DNA of 64,000 nucleotides, taken from Eulemur rufifrons. Lineage: Eukaryota > Chordata > Mammalia > Primates > Lemuridae. The notes beneath the pieces were generated by a model. It was not told the DNA's origin. It ran no database searches and saw only the letters and a program-made list of their open reading frames with translations. The stretch is taken from NCBI RefSeq assembly GCF_041146395.1, contig NC_090999.1, positions 70,127,001-70,191,000 on the forward strand. The letters run 5' to 3'. The position numbers were made by a program, and so were the translations under genes. Shown here piece after piece: positions 22,190-34,269 of this stretch (the stretch's first letter is position 1; each line of letters starts with the position of its first letter).

Positions 22190-22650
22190 TTAATTACATT
22201 CATCCAGCCTTGCTTGACCAACTACAATGGGGCAGGCTGTGTGAGAGAGTGTGGGAATATAGACATGAATATAGTATAGCCCCTGATCAGACAAGAAGGT
22301 TATTATCTCAGAAGGAAGTCAGAGTTTGAAAAAAATAAATTACAATATTTTGCAGCTCACTAACAGTAGCCTTAGAAGTATGTATCTACTACTTGGCTAA
22401 GCTCCTGGAATGATTAAGTTTTATAAGCAAGGGGGTTGGAGGAAGGGAGGACAACTGCTTGGAGGAGGAAAATTCTAGGCTATGTTTTCAAAGATGACTA
22501 GGGAGTTTGGCAAGCAGACAAAAGATAAAACATCTTAAACAAAGAAGACTATGTACAGTCAGAAGCACAAAAAGTATAATGCTTCAGAGAATATCAGGCT
22601 GTTCAACACAGCTAGAACAGTAAGTTGAAGGGAAACTCTCCAAAGATAAG
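22190..22650. mobile_element. ancient interspersed repeat, class unresolved (L2/MIR-like)
   Basis: Phrases such as 'ggaggaggaaaattctaggctatgttttcaaagatgactagggag' (22456-22510) and 'caaacaaagaagactatgtacagtcagaagca' resemble a common, very old mammalian repeat also seen at 25190-25610. Family name not certain. Confidence 0.4.
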
Positions 22651-24459
22651 GTTAATCATTCAAGTGAAAATGTTTCATTGTAGCAATGTTTTATCTAGCA
22701 GGAACTCTTTCAGTGGAACAGTTAGTTGGATGATAAACTTTAGATAAAAATCAAAACAAAAACAAAACACAAACTAGTCAAGAAAAGCAAGTTATCCAAG
22801 CAAGAACTTGTTATGGGAAAACCATAAAAAATTTAAAATCATGAAGAGAAAAGGTGAAACTGAAATTTTATAACATTATTCCTCCTGAAAATTGTGTATA
22901 ATGTCACGTTTTATAAATACCTAATCAATACCATATCAGTAAGAATCCAGGAATTCTGCATCCTTTATTAGGACAAGATAGTGACTAGAAAAGTGTTTGT
23001 TACTTGGTTAATATAATAGGTACATGAAATACACATCCTGCCAATTACAAAAAATGTAAGATCTAACACTTACGACAAATTGAAGACAATTTGACCCTAC
23101 TCAACATGCTGTAAGATTCCAGAGCTATACAGATTAGGTAAATAATGCTGTCCACAAAATGCATTTTTAAAGCATTTCTTCCACCTAGAATTATTTAAAT
23201 CAAATGTAGTGAAGCAGGCAATATGTTTTACGTATTCATCAAGAGCTTACTATTCAGATAATTTTTATAATGCAGAGATCTTCACTAACTGGCAGCTTGG
23301 GTATGGGCATAACCCACAAAAGTGTTGTGTTTTTCTGGATAATATTTTAAAAATATACAAACAAGTTGCAAAGATTTCAAAACCATGAAATTTCACATGA
23401 AACAACTAAGATGTCACAATTCTCTTCCAAAAAAAAAAAATGCAAACTTGGTAACATTGGCCTAGTTTTCCCCCGTAATAGTAAATAGCAATTGTAGTTA
23501 AGAAGCTCTTTTGAATGGGAATCTTCCTACATTTTGTACCTATTGCATTCTTGATACTAAATATAAAAACTTTTCTATTTAACATCTTACTTTCTGTATT
23601 ATTTTTCATATACATGCTCTTCTTTATTCACATATTTTAGCTACCAGTTCTCTTTCTACATTTGAATCTAAAACTTTCTCAATCAGAATTTCTCATCTGA
23701 ACTATAATATAAGAAAATAATGTTAAGTGGTGATTTTCTCAATTTTTCCCAAGATGTTTTATAACTAGCACCATTCTAGATGCATAGGAGAGAAGTTAAT
23801 TAATTATATATTATACAATGGATGCCTTAGGGTTTTAGGGCTTAATTCTTTCATGGACCTCACTTCAGAAAGGCTTGGGATAAACATTCTTTGATTTTCC
23901 AGTTTTGAGGATATAATTTTTCATAAACTGGGTTTACCTGAGGTAAATGAGTAAACAACCAAATGAAGCATTTGTGACTTAAAATGTAAATGCAGAATTT
24001 AGGAGAAGTCACATGCTGAGAATAAATCAATGACTACTTACTGGTGGAGGCCTAAGGGCATAAGAAACAATAATGAGTCTAATTTACATCTGACCTGCTT
24101 CTACCCAGAGTAATATAAATAATTGATCTCTTCTCACCACTGCCACAATTATCTTTCTTCACATTCCTCTCAAATGTTTTTGTCGATACATATGGATAAC
24201 TTAGGGCAAATTGTGCTCTTGTAGTATGACAGCTTAACCAAATGGCATGTTAGTTACAAGTGTGACCTATAATCAGAAGAGTCAAAAAATCCATTCTAAA
24301 ATTCCTTTAGGAAAATTCAGAATGTATCTGCTTGTTACCTTCAGTGAAACCTAAAGTGTAAACTACTTGTCTTTTAGTTACATGCCTGGATTGTTACAGA
24401 AGACATTGCGGTGGAGGCCTAGGGTTGGGAATAGGATGAATCTGTTTACCTAGGAGATA
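22651..24459. other. unassigned AT-rich DNA
   Basis: No gene or repeat family recognised over about 1.8 kb. Confidence 0.5.
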
Positions 24460-24667
24460 TATGCACACACATACACATATATATAAAATATTTAAATATA
24501 TAACACATTTACTATATTATACATGATAAATATAAAATGCATATTACAGATATCTTTATATATCCATTTACTTATGAGATATATATGTATGAATATATGA
24601 TATATAATACTATGTATATATTATATATGATATAATATATATGTATCATAAGTAAATAGATATCTTC
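24460..24667. repeat. AT-rich imperfect palindrome with TA/CA runs
   Basis: TA-dinucleotide-rich stretch. The arm about 24549-24590 (AGATATC...ATTTACTTATGA...) is mirrored by 24640-24667 (...TCATAAGTAAATAGATATCTT). This forms a long inverted repeat with an AT-rich loop. Confidence 0.7.
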
Positions 24668-25079
24668 AAGGGAACGAGTGCACAAAAAGGAGAGTTCTCA
24701 GTATTAAATACATTAATTAAACATATAGGATGGGTATAATTCCTATAAAAAGGCACTTAGAATTTATAGAAAGCTTGGTTGCTTATTTAGGATACTACAG
24801 ATACACATCACATTTCTGCTAGAGTAATTTTTTACAGAAAGAGGGTGATTGAACTGCTGATTGCTTCTAGCTTCTTGATGGATAGGCTTCTTTTTGGAAT
24901 TAAAACAACTAACCCGTAAACAAACGTAGCCACCTCAAGATCCAGGCTTGTCACATCTATTCTCTGAGAAAAGAAATAGCAAAACAAGCTTAGTCACATC
25001 AGAGTACTACAAATTCAACTACCTGATCCCATTGGTAGAATTACTCAGACAGAGTAGTCAAGGAGTTGGAGTTGTGATT
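24668..25079. other. unassigned DNA
   Basis: Nothing recognised. Confidence 0.5.
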
Positions 25080-25610
25080 AGAATCATAGAAGAAACTTTG
25101 CATATTAGGTAGTTCAATCCTTTCATTTTACAGTTGTGAAACTTAAAGTAAAGTAGTTTTAACTGATTCACATAATGTATCATTCATTCCTTCTTTCATT
25201 CATTCATCAGAGATTTGTTGTCTACATCTTGTATGCCAGCCATTATGTCAGGCTTTGAGGATAAAGCAGAGAACAAAATAAATTTCATTCTTTTCTTACT
25301 TTCAAAAATGGAGGTAAAAATACAAATAAAAATACTTGAGAAAACAATTTTAATACGCGGAGAAAGGGAGGGGTACAATAGGGTGATCAGAGAGGGCCTT
25401 TTTGAGAGGATGACATTGATGTAGTGCCTAAAAAATAAGAAAGAGCTGGCTTTACAAAAGATTGGTGAAAACAGCAAATTTAAGGCTAGAAAGCATACAA
25501 TAGATTGGCTAAAATGGCTGAAAATGAACATAAAAGCGGCCATTATAGCTAGTGAAACAAACTGGATAGCAGCATGAGAGGGATTTTGAAATATTTGAAA
25601 ACTAAACATC
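25080..25610. mobile_element. ancient repeats: MIR-class piece then L2/MIR-like element
   Basis: 25080-25170 carries '...gaatcatagaagaaac... ttttacagttgtgaaactt', resembling old mammalian SINE cores. 25190-25610 carries '...gccattatgtcaggctttgaggataaagcagagaacaaaa...' and '...gggtgatcagagagggcctttttgagaggatgacatt...', a well-known ancient repeat text. Boundaries and family are approximate. Confidence 0.5.
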
Positions 25611-26809
25611 TATTTACATCAGAATCTGGAATCTCTACCAAATTAGTAGAGACTATTTCTATTCGTTTTGAGGGGATAGATTTAAAGAAGCACCTTTCAT
25701 ATAATACATTTTGCCTATTCAGGTCTAAGTACAGACAATACATATGTGTTTGATTAAATTCTACAGAAATTGGGTATTTGTCAGGCAACATGACAGCAGG
25801 ACAGAGAGACAGGGGAGGAGGGAATGTTGAAGGTGAATTATGCATCATGATTATAATATAGATAAATAATGGCCAAAACTGGGGAGTAAAAATAGAATAG
25901 AGGTGACAGATATAGAGGAATCAAGAACTAAATTAAGTGAAAACTTTAATGATGTAAAAGAATTATTATAATGGAAGTACTAGAAAAAGTGAGCTGAGAA
26001 TATGAGATGGTCAGAAAATGGGGTGTTAGAATGTGGGATTTCAGAGGCAGGGCTGTAGGTAGTGCAGCAATGTAAGATAAAGGGTGTGTCTGTGGGAGTG
26101 GGACACGGAATGAATATAAAAAGACCATTTGCTAGAGCTGAAGAAGTGGAGAAGCAGAGAGAAGCCAGTGTTTTAAATGGAGCCTCCCTGTGAGTATTTG
26201 AAGTCATTGAGAATTACAAGTGGAATAAGTGTAGCAGAAACATGGAGAGGTAAATTGCATGGAGAAGCCCTTCAGTGATTGTGGGTGCAGGAAGGACTGG
26301 GAGCTAAAAGCAGGAGAAGAAACAGAGGAAGGCACCATTGATGACATCACTCTAGAGAAGCTGGAGTCTTTCTGAAAGAAGAAGAGGGAGGAATGCATTG
26401 AAGTTTATAATGGGAAACAAGAGGCTAACTCCTCCATTTTCTGGCCAGGTCTACATGGGTCGCAAGAGAAAATATAATCTTGGCTTGAGAGTTCTGCCAT
26501 GGAAGGAGAAGTATCTCCTCAAATACTAAGGACTGATCATTAAATATTCAGAAGATGAGTAACTTCATCTTAAGTTGTCATAATCAAATGGCAAAGAAAT
26601 CAAGCTTTTTAACAATTGTAGATTGTCTAGTTATATCCTCTTTTTTAATATAAATTTTAAACTAAATTCATTTACATTTTTGACATTTTAAGCAGTATTT
26701 CTCTACTCTGCTTTGACACATCAATTAAAATTGTAATTTATAATTACAATTCAAATACCAAAATATTTTCTTTCAGTTAGTGTTTCTTACATGAGTGTGT
26801 TAAGTTTAT
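25611..26809. other. unassigned purine-rich DNA
   Basis: Plus strand is G/A-rich from about 25800 to 26400 and may be a further decayed repeat. No family or gene supported. Confidence 0.45.
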
Positions 26810-27150
26810 CAGCTAGCTTTATTTGTAATAAACAAATTCAAAATCTCAGTAGCTTACAATATGCATTTCTTCTTTCTTCTGATACTTGTCAATAACTGCA
26901 AGTCAATGGCTGTGACTCTGCTCCACACATCTCTTCATACCACGTTCCAGGGTGAAAGATCTAGACCTGTTAGGACATGGAAAAAATATTGGGCAGAAAT
27001 TTCTATTGCCTTTGGTGTTACATTCCCTCAGATATCACTGGCTGAAGCTCACAGCATGGCCAATCCCAATTACATGGGGCATGGCACCGGTCACTTCCCT
27101 CAGTGGCACCATTTATGTCTCAAAGCAAAGGTTAATGATATAAATACCCT
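26810..27150. mobile_element. ancient LTR/MER-like repeat
   Basis: '...aaatctcagtagcttacaatatgcatttcttc...ctgtgactctgctccacac...' over 26842-26930 resembles a common old mammalian LTR-type repeat; a related text occurs at 52848-53140. Low certainty of family. Confidence 0.4.
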
Positions 27151-30100
27151 TCATGGAAGGTGAAAAATGAAAAAATCTGAGCCAATAAAAACAATCAAAC
27201 ACAAAAAGCACTGCAAATTTGCCCTAAATACATTACATAATTCCAGGCAGTATTTGCTTATGAATTAAACCCAAACTCATCTGGGAAATATATGTCTGTA
27301 TAGCATAATGTCTATACTAACGAAAGAGATAATGAATATAATGAAAAAATAGATGTCGAAATATTTTTTTGTTTATATCATAGAAAAAAAATTCAAGTAA
27401 AATAATGTGGTTGTGCTGATTTGTTGGAAAAGGACAGCTGGCCAATCTGTATCCCTAAAGTCTTCTCCAGAGGGGAACCATTCTTTGGTAAATTTCTCAT
27501 GGTTCATTGTTTGGCACAACATATACTGGTTCAGCTACATGGTTTGATCATTATTCTGATTTAGGGTCTACGCAATTGGAAGAAACGTATTTACCTTAGA
27601 GTACACAACTGACCAAGCAATTGAGATGTCATTTTAGGAGAGAGTTTCAGATTAACCTAGCACTCCTCTTTCAGTTAGCTCTTTTAAGACAGATACCTTG
27701 ATTTTATGTTAATGAGTATTTTAGGGCTCCATCTTTGTGTTTATCATCAAAGTGTTTCCTATATTTATCAGGAAAATTAAGTAAGCTGATTCAAGAGCAT
27801 AGCGGTATTCCTTCTCTGCTGTCAACTATGTTGACATATGTGCCAGCTATTTTAAATAAACTGTACCATGTCACATTCCTATGCAGATTACAAATGTTTC
27901 TTTGAAGAAAACCTGAACTAAATAATAAAAAATCAGCTCTTATTTGAAGCCTTTTCTAGAATATCACCCCACCAATTCTAACAGTTCTGAGGCCTGTACA
28001 AAAAATTAGGCTGCTGAATTAATTCCTAGAAGCCTATAAAGTAGATAGAAAGAAGTAAAAAAGGATGTAAAATCCATCCATGTATTACATGTGGATTGTG
28101 TACATCTTGCTGTTCGAAGCATGTCATTCTTAACCTTCGGATATTTCATCATTAGGCTTTTAACTTTCACATCAAATTTAATGCCACTGAGATTCATAGT
28201 CTTACCGAAATAAAGGTGTGGCAAACATCTCAAATTATTCTTTCTTTGCAGTGAGACAATAATGCTCAGAGCCATTGAACTAGCTATTATAGTATAATAG
28301 CACCTTATGGCTCATAGCATAATATCCCAAAAATGATATGTGCAATATAGTATAGTACAATATGGCATACTCTAATACTATATCAAAAACCTCACAGTAA
28401 GTTATTGCAAAAATTATGGTTAAATAAAAGTGCTTTTTGCAAGTCATTGCACATTCAAGCCTACTGAATGCTCATTGTGGCATTTACTTGAAAGGATGAT
28501 GTAGGATTTAAGTAAAAGTTCATGAATAATCACACAACTGCACATTAGGTTCAGAAATACCTGAATGTTTTTGTATTTCTAAGAGCTGCATTAACGTGAA
28601 AAGCTATAAACACATATTTAAATGATGGATTAGCAAAAATAAATCTACTGTGTATTATTCTAGGCATCATCTATCTATATAACTTAACGTATTGAGGGGT
28701 CCTATGTGGGTTTCTAATATAAAACAAATATGGAAAGAATTTTAAAAGAATGTTTACTAGACTATTCCAAAGATTGAAATTTAAATTAAGAAAATGCAGA
28801 CATATCAGGTGCCATTATATTGAATTATTCTCAGATTAAGGGAGATTAATGGGGGGCATTTACACAACGAGTATTTCAGAAGCTTGCAGTAAGTGGAAAT
28901 GGCCTGACTTAGGTTTGAAAGCCTGAAAGGGTCCCAGTTATGGCTGCCCTCGAAACAAAAGGAATAAAATTCTTCTCTCTGTATTCTCTGTTTTTCCAGG
29001 TTAGAATGCTTGACTGAACAACAAAAATAACCCTGTGTTCACTAGTCAGGGCACTTTGCTGTGTAAGGCAGAAGGAACCTGTGGCAAACAGGAGGTCGGT
29101 ACTTTCTATGTATCTTGGGGAAAGCAGAAAAAAGAAAAATAATCTTCCTGAGAAGAATGTCATGCATATCGTTGAGAAACTCACTTTTTGACTCCTGTCC
29201 TGGGACCTAAAGAGATGCTCAGACAAATGTAAAAGAAAAATCACCTACTTCGTATGGGCTGGGATGAGAGTTAGTTACATAAAGAGGGGAAGCAGTCTTT
29301 TTATTTCCAGAAAGAACCTGTATAAAGACAATTGTGTTTTCTTTTTGGAAATTTATACACTAACAAGTGAGGTACAAGAATTTCCTGTCCCTGGTTTGCT
29401 TAAAACTGTTAATGACTTATACTATCAACTTTAGCATGTGATCTGGTACAGTTTCTAAAATAATTATTGCTCATGAGTCTTCATGGGTGTACATGTGGGC
29501 CCCTGACTGGGGATGCCGTTTTGATAGCAGTACATACTTGAGTTATTTAATTAAAGAATGAAAATATATCACTGGAGTTCTTTCAAACATCTTCTAGCTG
29601 AGTAATTCTCATTTCAGTGCATTTGTCCCATAACATTCTTTTCTTCCTTTTCATTTCAAACTCCTACTATTTTAATCACATGAATATTGGTCAGATTATT
29701 AGTCACATTCATTTTAAGCCCTCTTTCTTCCTGTCTTTGTTTTATCAAGTTCTGAAGGGATGAGCACATTAGCTGAATTTTATGTTGTGAAACTGTACAG
29801 AATTTAGCCATACAAATTAAATCAAAGTAAATTTGAGAAAGTTAAACCCTGTCAAATAATTTATCCTCTCATTGTGTTCATTCTTTAATGGAAATAGCTT
29901 AGTCTCTTAAACATTCTTTGTCTTATCTGTTTAATGGAAACACTGATGTCAAACATGAGTAACAGCAATTCTTCTCAAGACAAGGGCAGCAAAAGTAACC
30001 CCCTCCTATTCTAATCCAGAATTGGTCCTATATAAAGCAATGGGGTTGGAGGGAAAAAGTAAAAGAAAAAAAGCAAGGAAGAATTTTCACAGTGATTCTC

Positions 30101-30857
30101 TGTCACTCTTGTCAGCCCATGGAGGGTGTCCCGGGCCCATGGCCCCAAACAATTCTGCCTTTGCTGTCTTTCTCCTATTATCCTGATGAATAGCACCTGG
30201 CCTCCTTTTAACCATGGTCATCTCTTTAGCAAATGCACCTATGCCCACATCCTTCGTATTGTCTCCTGAATAGGCATTTTAAAAATATTCTTTGCATGGC
30301 TAAGATGAAAATTTTCCAAATCTTTTCACTCTGCTTTCCTTTTAATTACAAATTCCATCTTTAAGACTATTTTTTTGCTCTTTCATCTCACTACGTGCTG
30401 TTAAAATCAGCCATAAAGCATACTGAATGCTTGGCTACTTAGATATTTCTTTTTCCAGATACCCTTGTTCATAACTTTTAAGTTTTATACTCCATAAAGC
30501 CCTAGAAAACAACCATAATTTTTCTAAGTTTTTTTTCTGCTACTTTGTAATAAGACTGACCTTTACTCCAGTGTTTCATACCTTATTTTTCATTTCCAAT
30601 GGAGACCTTATCAGAATGACCTTCACTGTCCATATTTCTGGCCACAAGCACTTAGGTAATCAATAAGAAGATTCAGATTTTTCCTATAGCTCTCATCTTT
30701 TGAACCGTCACTGGATTCATGCTTAATGTTACAATCAAGTCAATATAGTCTTTTTCTAGCCTTCTCCTCCAAATTCTTCCCGCCTTTACCCATTACTCAG
30801 CTCTAAAGCTGCTTCCATATTTTTCAGTATGTGTTATAGAAACAGTCCCCTTCTTGG
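27151..30857. other. unassigned DNA, 3.7 kb
   Basis: No gene or repeat family recognised. The minus-strand frame 28909-29244 (111 codons) shows no domain. Some conserved noncoding sequence could be hidden here, but one genome cannot show it. Confidence 0.5.
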
Positions 30858-31226
30858 TACTAATTTACTATTTCATTTTGTTTTCTGTTGTATAACAAAA
30901 TGCTACAGACTCAGTAATTTAAAAAGAAAAGAAATTTATTTCTTACAGTTTCAGAGGCTGGAAAGTCCAAGAGCACGGTGCCAGCAACTGGTAAGAGTCA
31001 TCCCACAGTGGAAAGGCAGAAGGTAGAAGGTCACACATGAGATAGAAAGAAAAAGGTTCCAAATTCCCATGATAATTAACCCACTCCAGCAGTAATGTCA
31101 TTGATCCATTCATGAGGGCAGAACCTTCATTACCTAAGTATCGCTTAAAAGCCCCATCTCTTAATATTGTTACAATGGCAATTAAATTTTAACATCGGTT
31201 TTGGCAGAGACATGCAAACCATAGCA
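30858..31226 (-). mobile_element. solo LTR of a MaLR-type endogenous retroelement (MST/MLT1-like)
   Basis: On the plus strand it shows 'tgttgtataacaaaatgctacagactcag', then 'tttcagaggctggaaagtccaag', and ends '...gcaaaccatagca'. This is the reverse complement of the MaLR LTR pattern. No internal sequence flanks it, so it is a solo LTR. Diverged. Confidence 0.75.
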
Positions 31227-32309
31227 CATATATACAGCACTTCAAAATAATTGTTACTTAGCTATATTTTCACTGTAGAGACATGCAAGTACATATCTGG
31301 TTTGTCAGCATGTATTATGGTATGTCTCTATTGCACAAATGTAAATACTGATTCAGTTGAGAAGAATTTAATTAAACATATAGACAGACTATAAAATAAA
31401 AAATGAAAACAACACCAAAAGATTTGGAAATATATTAAGTAATAATTTAAATGAAAAATCACTCTGAAATTTATTTTTCATACATATAATAACTTTATCT
31501 TAAAATATAGGATAAGTTTAATAAAAATTATATTTTAATATGTGACTTAGTATATTTGAGTGCATTTTAAATATACAAGTAATTATAATATTTTTAATTA
31601 TAACAAACTGCATTTATCAAGTCAATTATCTTCAATAATAATTCTTTTTCCAATAACTTTAATTTTGGAAAGTTTACAGGAGCACTGTTTCATAGGCATG
31701 CTAAGTACTATTACCCAGAGAATTAGGAAAAATAATTATATAAGAAGCCATTTGTGTTATATACATATTTAGTTTCCTTCTTCCTCTTTTGTAAATCTGT
31801 CTGAAAGTTTGAATCAAACAAAGTAATCATCACAAACAATGCATCTTTTGAACAGAGAAATTTCTGCATTCATAAATTATCTTCTACACTTTTCCCTCCT
31901 CACAGGCTTTTGTTTTATTAATATTATGGTCGACAGCCATCATATGAAGATTGAACTGAATTTTTGTACGTCTGGGAATTAAAAAATAGAAGACAGCAAT
32001 GTTTCCTTCTTTCCAATAAATACTGTGAGCAACTGGATTAATTCACTGTGCCCCTGATTTTTTGTGTAATTAGAGAAAAGGGCCACATTTTGATTAAACC
32101 TTTCAGTCCCAGTTGCAAATGATTGAAGAAGTAAAGGTTAAGTATTTTATTTCAAGACTTCTGGAAGTACTGACATTCAATTGATCCACACCTGACCAAA
32201 CTGTTCAGAAAACTGAATATACTTTTAGAATATCCTTAACATCTACCTCTCTATTCTCAACACATAACATCACTGAATGTTTTTTGAATATTGTACCCTC
32301 TTTTGTACC
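31227..32309. other. unassigned AT-rich DNA
   Basis: No gene or repeat family recognised. Confidence 0.5.
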
Positions 32310-32520
32310 CCTTTTGTACAACATGGTAACTATAGTTAATAGCAATTGTGTACTTGAAGATTGTTAAGACAGTAGATTTTAAGTGTTCTTACCATCAATA
32401 AATGTGAGATAATGCATATATTAATTAGTTTGTTTTAGCCATTTTTACAATGTATACATATTTCAAAACATTGTATACCATAAATATATAAAATTTTATT
32501 TTCCAATTAAAAATAAAGAA
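32310..32520 (+). mobile_element. old primate L1 3' end
   Basis: 'aacatggtaactatagttaat' (32322-32342) through '...caaaacattgtataccataaatata...' to an A-rich end near 32515 is the classic 3' UTR of older primate L1 families. Only the last ~200 bp is present (extreme 5' truncation). Confidence 0.8.
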
Positions 32521-33036
32521 GTCCTTTGAAAGCAGTATAATATATTATTTATCTTGTATATTCAGCTCATTGCAAGCTGTCTGAATCTGTGAGCTTAAAA
32601 ATAGTTGTTGAATGATGCATAAAGAATGGACAAATAGGATGAAATTATTACTAACAAGGCACAGTTTATCTTCCCTCTTCTGAAATGTCTGTAAATACTT
32701 CTGCAGTATTTTTTGTGTGTGAACACCCTCAACACCTGTCGGAGCTCTGATTCACCTACTCCTAACACCGTAGGCATACATGTGCCTTTTTATTTCTGTA
32801 CTTCACCCTCATCTTATGTCCATGTCTCTTTCTAATGTCTACTTTAGACAGCTGCAATACATTTTTTCCTCCATATCTCTACATTTTAGCTCTCCAATTT
32901 TAAATTGAACTTTTTGATAGTGTGTTCCTTTTTGGAAAAAGGTTTTTATTGAAACTGTAGTTCACAAAAGATACTTTGTAATTGATTTGCAAGCAAAGCA
33001 TATAGTTGGAAATTTGATAAGTGGGAAACCACTAAA
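32521..33036. other. unassigned DNA
   Basis: No gene or repeat recognised. Confidence 0.5.
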
Positions 33037-33372
33037 TGTTTTTTTTTTCTTTTTTTCTTTTTTTTTTCAACTCACTATGGGGGTACAAAAGTTCAGGTTA
33101 TATATATTGCCCATGCCCCCCCAACCCCCCGAGTCTGAGCTTCAAGCATGTCCATTCCCTAGACAGTGCACATCGCACTCATCATGTATGTATGCACCCA
33201 TCCCCTCCCCTCACCCCTCCCCCCCAGTCAGAACTTCAAGCATGTCCATTCCTCAGACAGTGCGTATCGCACTCATCAAGTAGGTATACACCCATCCCTT
33301 CCACCTAGCCCCCACCTCTGTCCGATACCCAATTGGTGTTATTCCCAAATGTGCACTCAGGGAAACCAAGTA
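33037..33372 (-). mobile_element. 5'-truncated lemur L1, 3' UTR only
   Basis: A T-run (poly(A) in sense, 33039-33068) leads into the 3' end shared with other lemur L1s (sense TGTACCCCCATA near 33087-33076). Two tandem ~95-bp units follow (33132-33225; 33226-33320), each with a C-rich block on the plus strand. It stops just inside the ORF2/3' UTR border (cf. 5960-5980). Young to moderate age. Confidence 0.88.
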
Positions 33373-34269
33373 CAATTTACAACATATAACTGCATATTTC
33401 TACCTAAACATACAAATGTACACATTTAAAAATGTTTCAGAAAGAGAATAATTTCAATTTTAAAATTTTATTTTTAGCATTCTTTTTTTTAATCAAAGCA
33501 ATCATCATGAATTATGCATATTTTGAACACAATATAAAATTATAATAGAACTTGAACTTAAGAATCGCTCTGTATATATGGTTCATAATTGTTTATATTT
33601 TAGAACATTGCTCCTTTTCAGTCAATAGTATACTCTATGTAGAGCTAGTCAAGCACATTCATTTAAGAAGCTGTGAAGCAGTGGCAAATTTAGGAAAAAT
33701 AATGAAATCAAAACATAATAAACATTCTTCTATCCTTGGTCTTTGGAGGAGGCTAAGAAGAAAATTACTCTCTTCCACCACATAATTCCCTACTAGAATA
33801 TAAAAGCCCACCATCTTATGGACCAATACCCATGCTCAACTATGAAGGAATGGCCAAAATGGAAATAGCCTTCATCTGGTTACTCTTATCAGTAAAGTTC
33901 TCCAACATGTGTTCCATATACTTTCCCAAAGCTAGGCAATCCAGGGAACCCAACGACTTTTTCCACAAATATAAACATTTATATCTGGTACACATTATAT
34001 ATATATATGTATATATACACATTTTCTTTGTTGAAGTCTAGTGGTGTTCCCATTCAAATTTATGTAGACTCTGATAAGAGCGTTAGATGGAAAAAGAGGG
34101 TGTATAAGAATGGAGTCTTTTCTGCATGTTTTGTTTTTGCTCCTAAACAATCAGCTAACAATTTGTACTAAATAGCTGCTTTCCTCAGACAATTGTCAAA
34201 CTACTTTTGTGATTCATGATGGTTAATAACAAAACAAAACAAAAATGTACCTTCATATGCTAATTTTGC
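33373..34269. other. unassigned DNA
   Basis: AT-rich; a (TA)n stretch at 33997-34018. Nothing else recognised. Confidence 0.5.

Noticed and set aside
31840..32140. Possible conserved noncoding element
   Set aside because: The sequence looks unique and non-repetitive, but conservation cannot be judged from one genome.
33036..33429. Overlapping Pro/Ser/His-rich frames on the plus strand
   Set aside because: They are antisense readings of an L1 3' UTR with tandem units.
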